A DNA stretch of 64,000 nucleotides from Sphingomonas endophytica. GTDB lineage: Bacteria > Pseudomonadota > Alphaproteobacteria > Sphingomonadales > Sphingomonadaceae. Shown here piece after piece: positions 34,165 to 40,745 of this stretch. A model generated the notes under the pieces. The model was given only the letters and a program-made list of their open reading frames with translations. It did not search any database and was not told where the DNA came from. The position numbers and the translations under genes were made by a program. Every line of letters begins with the position of its first letter. Positions within the stretch are counted from its first letter, which is position 1. Location: NCBI RefSeq assembly GCF_014199415.1, contig NZ_JACIJN010000007.1, positions 145,356 to 209,355 of the forward strand. The letters are read 5' to 3'.

Positions 34165-34950
34165 ATGTCGCGCTGGCTGCTCCTCCCGCTTCTCGCCCTT
34201 GCCGGTCCGGCCGGGGCGGCCCCGCCACAGGCTGCGTCCGCCGTCATGGCGCGCCAGCCGGCGCTGGTCGTGCCGGTAATCGTGCGCCGGACACCGCACG
34301 ATCCCGCCGCCTTCACCGAAGGTCTGGTATGGCACGGCGGCGCGCTGATCGAGAGCGTCGGGCTGGAAGGGCGTTCGGACGTGCGACGCGTCGATCCGGT
34401 CAGCGGCAAGGTCACGCTGCGGCGGACGATCCCCGCCGCGCAGTTCGGCGAGGGGCTGGCATTGTGGAAGGGCGAGGCGATCAGCCTGACCTGGCACGAT
34501 GGCATCGCGCATCGCTGGACCGCTGCGACGCTCAAGCCGCTGGGGACGATGCGCTATTCGGGCGAGGGCTGGGGGCTGACGTCCGATGCGACGTCGCTGA
34601 TCCGTTCCGACGGCAGCGCGACGCTGACCTTCCACGATCCGGCGACGATGAAGGTGCGGCGCACCGTTACCGTCACGTTCGCGGGTCGCGCGCTCGACCA
34701 GATCAACGAGCTGGAGATGGTCGACGGGCAGATCCTCGCCAACGTCTGGCACCAGCCGGTCATCGTCGCGATCGATCCGCGCAGCGGCGTGGTGACGCGG
34801 GTGATCGACCTGCGTGCGATCGTCGCCGAGGTCGGCGCGCGCGATCCCGAGGCGGTCGCGAACGGCATCGCCTGGGACGGCAAGGCGCGGCGGCTGTTTG
34901 TCACCGGCAAGCGCTGGCCGACCATGTTCGAGATCCGGCTGCCGAAGTAA
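34165..34950 (+). CDS. Glutaminyl-peptide cyclotransferase (plant/bacterial five-bladed propeller type), exported
   Basis: A 261-residue protein, start at 34165 (MSRWLLLPLLALAGPAGA), with a signal peptide. Family landmarks are PHDPAAFTEGLVW near the N-terminus, LIESVGLEGRSDVRRVD, QINELEMVDG and NGIAWDGKARRLFVTGKRWP. The enzyme converts N-terminal glutamine to pyroglutamate, protecting exported peptides against aminopeptidases. It is unrelated to mammalian zinc-dependent cyclases. A start at 34126 is possible but removes the signal peptide from the N-terminus. Confidence 0.9.
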   Translation: MSRWLLLPLLALAGPAGAAPPQAASAVMARQPALVVPVIVRRTPHDPAAFTEGLVWHGGALIESVGLEGRSDVRRVDPVSGKVTLRRTIPAAQFGEGLALWKGEAISLTWHDGIAHRWTAATLKPLGTMRYSGEGWGLTSDATSLIRSDGSATLTFHDPATMKVRRTVTVTFAGRALDQINELEMVDGQILANVWHQPVIVAIDPRSGVVTRVIDLRAIVAEVGARDPEAVANGIAWDGKARRLFVTGKRWPTMFEIRLPK

Positions 34951-35021
34951 CCTGCCTTTGTCGTCCCGGATCAAGTCTGGAGCGACGGGAATGGCTTCAG
35001 ACTGCGGTAGCATCTACTTGC

Positions 35022-35096
35022 TAAGTGCGAGCGTAGCGAAGCAGTCCAGGGCATCATGATCCGGCACTGGATTGCTTCGCTACGCTCGCAATGACG
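35022..35096. repeat. Family B palindromic intergenic repeat, copy 2
   Basis: GTGCGAGCGTAGCGAAGCAG ... CTGGATTGCTTCGCTACGCT with CGCAATGACG at the right end. A partial family C arm (CCCGGATCAAGTCTGG) precedes it at 34965. Confidence 0.85.
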
Positions 35097-35132
35097 AGCC
35101 AAAGATCCCAATCGTCGTTGTTGCGCGCTCGA

Positions 35133-35267
35133 TCAGCGTATCAGCAGCTCGCCGACATAGACGACCGCATCCGCGGCAAGCTGTGCGCCAAGTACCGCAG
35201 CGGTGAACATCGCTGCGAGCCCGGCAGCGACCATACCATGATGGCCGGCGTTCCTGATCCTCAACAT
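35133..35267 (-). CDS. 44-residue hydrophobic small protein, function unknown
   Basis: The frame starts at ATG 35267 after a strong AAGGAGAGG site 7 bp upstream and ends with TGA at 35133. The product begins MLRIRNAGHHGMVAAG and has one hydrophobic helix (about residues 11-40: GMVAAGLAAMFTAAVLGAQL then AADAVVYVGELLI) after a positive N-terminus. It is downstream of amtB but beyond that operon's terminator, so it is probably transcribed on its own; the AT-richer stretch at 35320-35345 could hold its promoter. No homologue is recognised. Confidence 0.6.
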   Translation of the reverse strand: MLRIRNAGHHGMVAAGLAAMFTAAVLGAQLAADAVVYVGELLIR

Positions 35268-35377
35268 GACCCATCCTCTCCTTCTCGGAGCCGGGGTCTC
35301 GCTGGAACGAGATCACCCGGCGCCGTTTACTTATATAGCGCATCGGAAGGCCCGCGTCATCTTGCAGCGCAGCACGC

Positions 35378-35411
35378 AAAAAAGGGCCCGGTCGCGTTGC
35401 CGCGCCGGGCC
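35378..35411 (-). terminator. Rho-independent terminator of the glnK-amtB operon
   Basis: On the minus strand GGCCCGG and CCGGGCC form the stem around a loop that itself pairs (CGCG...CGCG), followed by CTTTTTT. It begins about 67 bp after the amtB stop codon. Confidence 0.85.
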
Positions 35412-35477
35412 TTGAGGTGTCGTCCGCAGGAGGAACATCGGTGGCAGGGCGGCGACCGTCGCCGCCCCGCGAACTCG

Positions 35478-36902
35478 TCAGTAATTATAGGCGCGTTCGC
35501 CATGCTCGTTGATGTCGAGACCTTCGACCTCGACCTCGAGCGAGGGACGCAGCCCCATCGTCGCCTTGATGCCGTAGAAGAGCACCGCAGAGACGCCGCC
35601 CGACAGCACCAGCGTCAGCACGACCGCCTTGATCTGCGTGAAGACCTGCGCGGCCATGTCGTACTTGCCGGCGACCGACGGGAAGCTGGTGTAGTCGATG
35701 AAGCCCTGACCGCCGAGCGACGGGTCGGCGACGATCCCGGTCGCAATCGCGCCGATGATCCCGCCGACGCAGTGCACGCCGAACACGTCGAGCGTGTCGT
35801 CATAGCCGAGCTTGTTCTTCACCGAGGTGACGAAGAAGAAACACACCGCGCTGGCGACGAAGCCGAGGATGATCGAGGTCATCGGTGCGGCGAAGCCGGC
35901 GGCCGGGGTGATCGCGACGAGGCCGGCGACCGCCCCCGACACGCCGCCCAGCAGCGACGGCTTCTTGTGGACGATCTGCTCGATCACCGCCCAGGCGACC
36001 GCCGCGGCGGCGGTGGCGACGAAGGTGTTGACGAACGCGAGCGCCGCGCCGCCATTGGCCTCGAGGTTGGAGCCGGCGTTGAACCCGAACCAGCCGACCC
36101 ACAGCAAGGAAGCGCCGATCATCGTCATGGTCAGCGAGTGCGGCGGCATCGGCTCCGACTTGTAGCCGTGGCGCTTGCCGATGATGAGGCAGCCGACGAG
36201 GCCCGCAATGCCCGCGTTGATGTGCACCACCGTGCCGCCCGCGAAATCGAGCGCGCCCCAGCCGTACAGCAGCCCGGCGTCGGTCGGCGCGTCGGCGAGG
36301 AAGTCCGGGCCCGCCCAGTACCAGACCATGTGCGCCATCGGGAAATAGACGATCGTCAGCCACAGCACGACGAAGATCAGCAGCGGGGTGAACTTCACCC
36401 GCTCGGCGAACGCACCGACGATCAGCGCGGGCGTGATGCACGCGAAGGTCATCTGGAAGGCGATGAACGCATATTCGGGCACGTAGACGTTGTTCGAGAA
36501 GGTCGCCGCGACCGAGGTCGGCCCGACGCCCGCGAGGAACGCCTTCGACAGCCCGCCGACGAACGCGTTACCGCTGGTGAAGGCGAGGCTGTAGCCCCAG
36601 CACACCCAGACGAGGCTGGCGACCGAGACGATCATGAACACCTGCATCAGCACGCTGAGCATGTTCTTGGTGCGCACCAGCCCGCCGTAGAACAGCGCGA
36701 GGCCGGGGATCGACATCATCAGCACCAGCGCCGCGGAGATTAGCATCCACGACGTATCGCCCTTGTTGATCATCGCGACGGCGGCTTCGGCACCCGGTGC
36801 GCGCACCGGGCCGGCGGCGCCCTGCGCCCATGCCGGCGCGGCCGTGAGCAACGTGGCGGCCAGCGCCCCCGCGCCGCCCGCAATCTTTCTGGAAAGCGTC
36901 AT
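35478..36902 (-). CDS. amtB: Ammonium transporter AmtB
   Basis: A 474-residue inner-membrane channel for NH4+/NH3. A signal peptide (residues 1-26, ending AWAQ) precedes 11 transmembrane segments. Landmarks are FYGGLVRTKN, FNAGSNLEANGG, and the pore twin histidines in TVVHINAGIAG and FGVHCVGGIIG. The start at 36902 (MTLSRK) has GGGGGG upstream; 36914 (MGGLMTLSRK), overlapping the glnK stop as TGATG, is an alternative that would couple translation. It is co-transcribed with glnK, whose product blocks the pore when nitrogen is plentiful. Confidence 0.96.
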   Translation of the reverse strand: MTLSRKIAGGAGALAATLLTAAPAWAQGAAGPVRAPGAEAAVAMINKGDTSWMLISAALVLMMSIPGLALFYGGLVRTKNMLSVLMQVFMIVSVASLVWVCWGYSLAFTSGNAFVGGLSKAFLAGVGPTSVAATFSNNVYVPEYAFIAFQMTFACITPALIVGAFAERVKFTPLLIFVVLWLTIVYFPMAHMVWYWAGPDFLADAPTDAGLLYGWGALDFAGGTVVHINAGIAGLVGCLIIGKRHGYKSEPMPPHSLTMTMIGASLLWVGWFGFNAGSNLEANGGAALAFVNTFVATAAAAVAWAVIEQIVHKKPSLLGGVSGAVAGLVAITPAAGFAAPMTSIILGFVASAVCFFFVTSVKNKLGYDDTLDVFGVHCVGGIIGAIATGIVADPSLGGQGFIDYTSFPSVAGKYDMAAQVFTQIKAVVLTLVLSGGVSAVLFYGIKATMGLRPSLEVEVEGLDINEHGERAYNY

Positions 36903-36913
36903 CAGTCCCCCCA

Positions 36914-37252
36914 TCACAAGGCCGTGTCGTCGGTTTCGCCAGTGCGGATCCGCACCGCCTGTCCGACATCGAGCACGAAGATCTTGCCGTCGCCGATCGC
37001 GCCGGTGTTGGCGGCGGCCTGGATCGCCTCGACCACGCGGTCGGCGATGTCGCTGGCGCACACGACCTCGATCTTGATCTTGGGCACCATGTTGGTGCTG
37101 TATTCGGCGCCGCGGTAGATTTCGGTCTGGCCCTTCTGGCGACCGAACCCCTTCACCTCCGACACGGTCATCCCGGCCACGCCGACGGTGGTGAGCGCTT
37201 CGCGCACCTCGTCGAGCTTGAACGGTTTGATGATGGCTATGACCAGCTTCAT
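36914..37252 (-). CDS. glnK: Nitrogen regulatory protein P-II (GlnK)
   Basis: A 112-residue trimeric signal protein. The T-loop RGAEYSTN holds the uridylylation site Tyr51, and the B-loop TGAIGDGKIFV and C-terminal VRIRTGE complete the P-II signatures. It senses 2-oxoglutarate and ATP/ADP and controls AmtB and glutamine synthetase regulation. The start at 37252 gives the standard 112 residues. It is the first gene of the operon, transcribed from the sigma-54 promoter at 37288-37303. Confidence 0.96.
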   Translation of the reverse strand: MKLVIAIIKPFKLDEVREALTTVGVAGMTVSEVKGFGRQKGQTEIYRGAEYSTNMVPKIKIEVVCASDIADRVVEAIQAAANTGAIGDGKIFVLDVGQAVRIRTGETDDTAL

Positions 37253-37260
37253 CGCGCCCC

Positions 37261-37280
37261 CTTTGCGTTTGTCCGCAAAG
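37261..37280 (-). promoter_or_regulatory. Hairpin in the glnK leader
   Basis: CTTTGCG-GACAAA-CGCAAAG in the mRNA sense: a perfect 7-bp stem ending 8 bases before the start codon and abutting the GGGGGCG ribosome site. It could tune translation initiation or 5'-end stability. Confidence 0.45.
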
Positions 37281-37287
37281 GAGCATC

Positions 37288-37303
37288 GCAAGGGTCGTGC
37301 CAG
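37288..37303 (-). promoter_or_regulatory. Sigma-54 promoter of glnK-amtB
   Basis: On the minus strand the sequence is CTGGCACGACCCTTGC, matching the sigma-54 consensus TGGCAC-N5-TTGC, with GG and GC correctly spaced by 10 bp. Transcription should begin about 12 bp downstream, near 37276, giving a ~25-base leader. Expression would need RpoN (encoded at 16955-18424) and an NtrC-type activator, not in this window. Confidence 0.85.
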
Positions 37304-37338
37304 TTGCTCGCAGAGCGGGCAGTCGGGAGAGGAGGTGC

Positions 37339-37350
37339 TAACGATCGTTA
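37339..37350. promoter_or_regulatory. 12-bp perfect palindrome upstream of the glnK promoter
   Basis: TAACGATCGTTA, centred about 43 bp upstream of the sigma-54 -24 element. It could be a regulator site, but it does not match the NtrC consensus well and its role is unknown. Confidence 0.3.
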
Positions 37351-37383
37351 ATAATTGTGCAGCGCGTCACCGCTGCCCAAAAA

Positions 37384-37584
37384 TCAGGCAGCGCCGGCGA
37401 TCGCCTGCGCGGCGGCGAGATCGTCCTCGTCGACCATGACGCGCACCGAGATCAGCAGCCAGCTGCCGTCGGCGATGCTCGCGCCGCCATCGAAAGCCAG
37501 CGCGGGGATGCCGTCGCTCTCCAGCCGCGCGACGAGGATGTTGGCGAGGTTGCGGTCGTAGCGGCCGAGTTCGACAAGCGCCAT
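37384..37584 (-). CDS. DUF2007 family putative signal-transducing protein, 66 residues
   Basis: Starts at 37584 (MALVELGRYDRNLAN), overlapping the upstream gene's stop in TGATG. The sequence, a beta-alpha-beta-beta fold that reads VELGRYDRNLANILVARLES, a GIPALAFDGG turn, then ISVRVMVDEDDLAAAQ, fits the DUF2007 (putative prokaryotic signal transducing protein) family. A longer in-frame ORF upstream is antisense-like and was ignored. Function is unknown; coupling to the flavin-fold protein gene suggests a joint role. Confidence 0.75.
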   Translation of the reverse strand: MALVELGRYDRNLANILVARLESDGIPALAFDGGASIADGSWLLISVRVMVDEDDLAAAQAIAGAA

Positions 37585-38135
37585 CAGGCGGGCACGCGCG
37601 TCGGGCTGCGCACCGGCAGCCCGTCGATGCTGTGGGTGCGGACGGCATATTTGCCGAAGCGCGTCGCATCGTCGGTGCTCGCGTGATATTTGTTGAGCGT
37701 GTCGCGCTCGCGCTCGAACGCCATGTACGGCACGCCCCAGCCGCACGAGGTCTGCGCCTCGTCGACCGCGATCACGAAGATCTGCCGCGTGCCGGGCAGC
37801 AGCGTGAAATGCGCGGCCAGTTCGTCCCACGCGTCATCCTGCGGCAGCACCGGCCGGCCGCGGCCGTAAATGCGGAAGATCAGCGCGGGATTGTCGAAGG
37901 CGCAGAACATGATCGTGATCCGCCCGTCGGCGAGCAGATGCGCGTTCGTCTCGTTCCCCGATCCCGCGACATCGAGATAGGCGACCGTGGTGTCGTCGAG
38001 GATGCGGAAGCTGTCCATGCCCTTGGGGCTGAGGTTGACGCGCGCGTCCGCCGCCGCGGTGGCGACGAAGAACACCGGCTGTTTCGCGACGAACGCGCGA
38101 TGCTCGGGGGTGAGGGCGGGGAAGAACTTGGCCAT
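37584..38135 (-). CDS. Pyridoxamine 5'-phosphate oxidase-fold flavoprotein
   Basis: A 183-residue split-barrel protein (FFVATAAADARVNLSPKGMDSF, then YLDVAGSGNETNAHLLADG). This family binds FMN or F420-like cofactors, and true PdxH enzymes differ in length and motifs, so it is a general nitroreductase/oxidase-like protein of unknown substrate. Its start lies 51 bp from the ccdA start, divergently. It is coupled to the DUF2007 gene. Confidence 0.82.
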   Translation of the reverse strand: MAKFFPALTPEHRAFVAKQPVFFVATAAADARVNLSPKGMDSFRILDDTTVAYLDVAGSGNETNAHLLADGRITIMFCAFDNPALIFRIYGRGRPVLPQDDAWDELAAHFTLLPGTRQIFVIAVDEAQTSCGWGVPYMAFERERDTLNKYHASTDDATRFGKYAVRTHSIDGLPVRSPTRVPA

Positions 38136-38148
38136 TGGTCACTCCGCG

Positions 38149-38192
38149 TTGACGCGCATGGATGATGCGCATAGCTTCATGCGCCATGAAGC
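38149..38192 (+). promoter_or_regulatory. ccdAB promoter and start-codon-spanning operator
   Basis: TTGACG (38149-38154) and TAGCTT (38172-38177) are 17 bp apart. The perfect inverted repeat GCTTCATG-CGC-CATGAAGC (38174-38192) overlaps the -10 region and contains the ATG at 38186. A second dyad, GCGCAT-AGCTTC-ATGCGC (38167-38184), interlocks with it. Transcription would start near 38184, so the message would be leaderless or nearly so. This fits autorepression by CcdA/CcdAB. Confidence 0.55.
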
Positions 38193-38431
38193 ACGATCCG
38201 ATCACGTCCGGCAAGCGCAAGCCGGTCAACCTGTCGCTCGACACGGGCGTAGTGGCTGCAGCCCGAGAGGCGGGAATCAACCTGTCGCAGGTAAGCGAAG
38301 CAGCGTTGCGAAAGGCTGCAAAGGAAGAGCGGGATCGTCGCTGGCGGGAAGAGAATCGCGAATGGGCCGAATCCGTCAATCGCTGGGTTGAGGAAAACGG
38401 CTTGCCGCTGGAACGCTACCGGCTGTTCTGA
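38186..38431 (+). CDS. ccdA: Type II antitoxin, CcdA family
   Basis: An 81-residue protein: an N-terminal ribbon-helix-helix DNA-binding part (KRKPVNLSLDTGVVAAAREAG, then INLSQVSEAALRKA) and a charged C-terminal tail (WREENREWAESVNRWVEENG) that in CcdA wraps and neutralises CcdB. The start at 38186 is preferred over 38162 because the operator palindrome spans it. Its stop overlaps the ccdB start in TGATG, the normal antitoxin-first order. Confidence 0.88.
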   Translation: MKHDPITSGKRKPVNLSLDTGVVAAAREAGINLSQVSEAALRKAAKEERDRRWREENREWAESVNRWVEENGLPLERYRLF

Positions 38432-38727
38432 TGGCACAATTTGATGTGTATCGGTCGAGCGACGGCGGCCTGCTGCTCGATTGTCAGTCGGAGGTGCTCG
38501 CCTATCTGGCGACGCGGATGGCGGTACCTCTGCTTCCCGTAGCGGATGCCCCGCAATTGCGGTTACGCTTGAACCCTGTGTTTGAGATCGAAGGCGAACG
38601 CTATGCGATGATCACGCAATTCGCCGCCGCTGTGCGGGTCAGCGAACTACGAAAGCTCGTGATCACCTTGCGGGATTATCGCCTCGACATCATCGACGCT
38701 TTCGACATGGCGCTGACCGGCGTCTGA
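38431..38727 (+). CDS. ccdB: Type II toxin, CcdB family (DNA gyrase poison)
   Basis: A 98-residue protein of the CcdB/MazF fold: QFDVYRSSDGGLLLDCQSE at the start, RMAVPLLPVADAP and LNPVFEIEGERYAM in the middle. CcdB traps gyrase-DNA cleavage complexes. The C-terminus is ALTGV, where F-plasmid CcdB has the gyrase-binding Trp-Gly-Ile; Gly is kept but Trp is Thr here. It overlaps ccdA by one base and ends 2 bp from the convergent tldD stop. The pair looks like an accessory insertion between two unrelated core genes. Confidence 0.88.
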   Translation: MAQFDVYRSSDGGLLLDCQSEVLAYLATRMAVPLLPVADAPQLRLRLNPVFEIEGERYAMITQFAAAVRVSELRKLVITLRDYRLDIIDAFDMALTGV

Positions 38728-38729
38728 CG

Positions 38730-40145
38730 TCAGGCCGTCCCGCCCACCGTCAGCCCGTCGATCAGCAGCGACGGCTGCCCGACGCCCGCGGGGACGCTCT
38801 GCCCGCCCTTGCCGCACACGCCGATCCCCTCGTCGAGCGCGAAGTCGTGGCCGACGCCCAGCACCTTGGTCAGCACGCTCGGCCCGTCGCCGATCAGCGT
38901 CGCGCCCTTGATCGGCGCGCCCAGCTTGCCGTCCTCGATCCGGTACGCCTCGGTGCACGAGAAGGTGAACTTGCCCGAGACGATATCGACCTGCCCGCCG
39001 CCGAACGACTTGGCGAAGATGCCCTTCTTCACGCGGCTCAGCAGCTCGGCGGGATCGTCGCGGCCGGCCTTCATGAAGGTGTTGGTCATGCGCGGCATCG
39101 GCGCGTGCGCGAAACTCTCGCGCCGCCCGTTGCCGGTCGGCGCGACCCCCATCAGCCGTGCGTTGAGCCGGTCCTGCATATAGCCTTTGAGGATGCCGTC
39201 CTCGATCAGGATCGTCTCCGAGGTCGGCGTGCCCTCGTCGTCGATCGTCAGCGAGCCGCGCCGGTCGGCGATGCTGCCGTCGTCGACGATCGTCACGCCG
39301 GGAGCGGCGACACGCTCGCCGATCCGCCCCGAGAAGGCCGAGGTGCCCTTGCGGTTGAAATCGCCCTCCAGCCCGTGCCCGATCGCCTCATGGAGCAGCA
39401 CGCCGGGCCAGCCATTCCCGAGCAACACCGTCATCTCGCCCGCGGGCGCGTCGACCGCCTCGAGATTGACCAGCGCCTGTGCCAGCGCCTCGTCGATCGC
39501 ACGGTTCCACATCTCGGGCGTCATCACCCGGTCGTAGAGGTAGCGCCCGCCGACCCCGAACGACCCGGTCTCGCGCCGCCCGTTCGCCTCGGCGACGATC
39601 GAGACGTTGAGCCGAACCAGCGGGCGGACGTCGGTGGCGACGAAACCGTCGGCGCGAACGATCTCGACCACGCTCCACGTCCCCGACAGCCCGACCGACA
39701 CCTGCGCGACGCGCGGATCGCGCGCGCGCGCGGCGGCGTCGATCGTCTGGCACAGGTTCACCTTGTCGGCGAACGGCACGAGATCGAGCGGATCGGCGTC
39801 GGTATAGAGCCGGTGGTTGGTGCGCGCCGGCGCGGCGGCCTTCGTCGCGCTCGACGGATCGATCAGCGCCATCGTCTCGCCGGCGCGGCGGATCGCGGCC
39901 TCGCTCAGCTCGTTGGCGTGCGCGAAGGCGGTCATCTCGCCCGACACCGCGCGCAGTCCGAAGCCGGCGGTGGTGTCGTAGCTGGCGGTCTTCAGCCGCC
40001 CGTCGTCGAACCCGAACGCCTCGGCCTTGCGATATTGCAGGAACAGCTCGCCGTCATCGGCGCGCCCCAGCACATCGGCGGTGACGCGCTGCGCGGTCGC
40101 GGGGTCGAGCGTGTCGCGGTACAGGAAGGAGCGGGGATCGGTCAT
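38730..40145 (-). CDS. tldD: Metalloprotease TldD
   Basis: A 471-residue member of the TldD/PmbA (U62) family. The zinc site is HEAIGHGLEGD near residue 253. TldD with TldE/PmbA forms a heterodimeric protease that processes peptides such as microcin B17 and CcdA antitoxin in E. coli. It lies directly beside a ccdAB pair here, which is suggestive given that history. No tldE/pmbA gene is in the window. Confidence 0.94.
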   Translation of the reverse strand: MTDPRSFLYRDTLDPATAQRVTADVLGRADDGELFLQYRKAEAFGFDDGRLKTASYDTTAGFGLRAVSGEMTAFAHANELSEAAIRRAGETMALIDPSSATKAAAPARTNHRLYTDADPLDLVPFADKVNLCQTIDAAARARDPRVAQVSVGLSGTWSVVEIVRADGFVATDVRPLVRLNVSIVAEANGRRETGSFGVGGRYLYDRVMTPEMWNRAIDEALAQALVNLEAVDAPAGEMTVLLGNGWPGVLLHEAIGHGLEGDFNRKGTSAFSGRIGERVAAPGVTIVDDGSIADRRGSLTIDDEGTPTSETILIEDGILKGYMQDRLNARLMGVAPTGNGRRESFAHAPMPRMTNTFMKAGRDDPAELLSRVKKGIFAKSFGGGQVDIVSGKFTFSCTEAYRIEDGKLGAPIKGATLIGDGPSVLTKVLGVGHDFALDEGIGVCGKGGQSVPAGVGQPSLLIDGLTVGGTA

Positions 40146-40248
40146 CGCGCCAAGATAGGCGTGCGCGGGTGGGGATGCCAGCGGTTGGGTTCACGCGGAG
40201 GCGCGGAGCATGCGGAGAGGGGTGCGCAAGCTCCGCGTCATCGTTCCC

Positions 40249-40333
40249 CGTCGCCCCCGACTTGATCCGGGACCCCGCTTCTTCTTACCGGCAGGAAGAA
40301 GAAGCGGGACGCCGGGTCAAGCCCGGGATGACG
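40249..40333. repeat. Family C intergenic repeat, copy 3
   Basis: CGTCGCCCCCGACTTGATCC and CCGGGTCAAGCCCGGGATGACG arms, with CCCCGCTTCTTCTT and GAAGAAGCGGGA inside. It lies in the 281-bp gap between tldD and the zinc-finger gene; the rest of the gap is featureless. Confidence 0.9.
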
Positions 40334-40426
40334 AACCTTTTCGTTGGGCGCCGAAGGATGACGCAGGGCGCAACCACACCGCGCATCCGCGTGCCATCAC
40401 TCTGCTCTCCAAAACGGAGAGCGACG

Positions 40427-40663
40427 TTATTGCGGGCTGGCACCCTCGGAAATGTCGGGGAGCGTGCTGTGATCGACACCGTCCGCCGGCCCGCCGATCA
40501 GCACGAAGCGCCGGTCGCAATAGCCGCAGTCGACATAGCCATGCTCGTCGATCTGCAACCACACGCGCGGGTGGCCGAGCGCCGCGCCGCCCGGAATGTC
40601 GGTCGCGCCGTCGCAGGCGACGCGGGCGGAGGAGGTGCGGACGAGTTCGGACGGCGGGCGCAT
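40427..40663 (-). CDS. Zinc-finger (zf-CHCC / NDUFS6-like) small protein
   Basis: 78 residues from the start at 40663 (MRPPSELVRT). Ligands Cys17, His31, Cys46 and Cys49 sit in the family pattern VACDG ... HPRVWLQIDEHGYVDCGYCD followed by RRFVL. The mitochondrial homologue is the complex I subunit NDUFS6, and bacterial versions are uncharacterised small zinc proteins. It is divergent from the ABC ATPase gene. The ~20-residue tail (GGPADGVDHSTLPD...) is longer than usual. Confidence 0.85.
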   Translation of the reverse strand: MRPPSELVRTSSARVACDGATDIPGGAALGHPRVWLQIDEHGYVDCGYCDRRFVLIGGPADGVDHSTLPDISEGASPQ

Positions 40664-40745
40664 GGGCAGGCGATTAGCAAGGCGGCGACGACGAAACAAT
40701 CCTCCGTTATTGGCTTCCGCCGCCCACGCGCCTATCGCGCCGGAT

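Noticed and set aside
35478..37286. 602-residue version of AmtB beginning at 37286
   Set aside because: The extra part overlaps glnK in another frame. The signal peptide and ribosome site support the start at 36902 or 36914.
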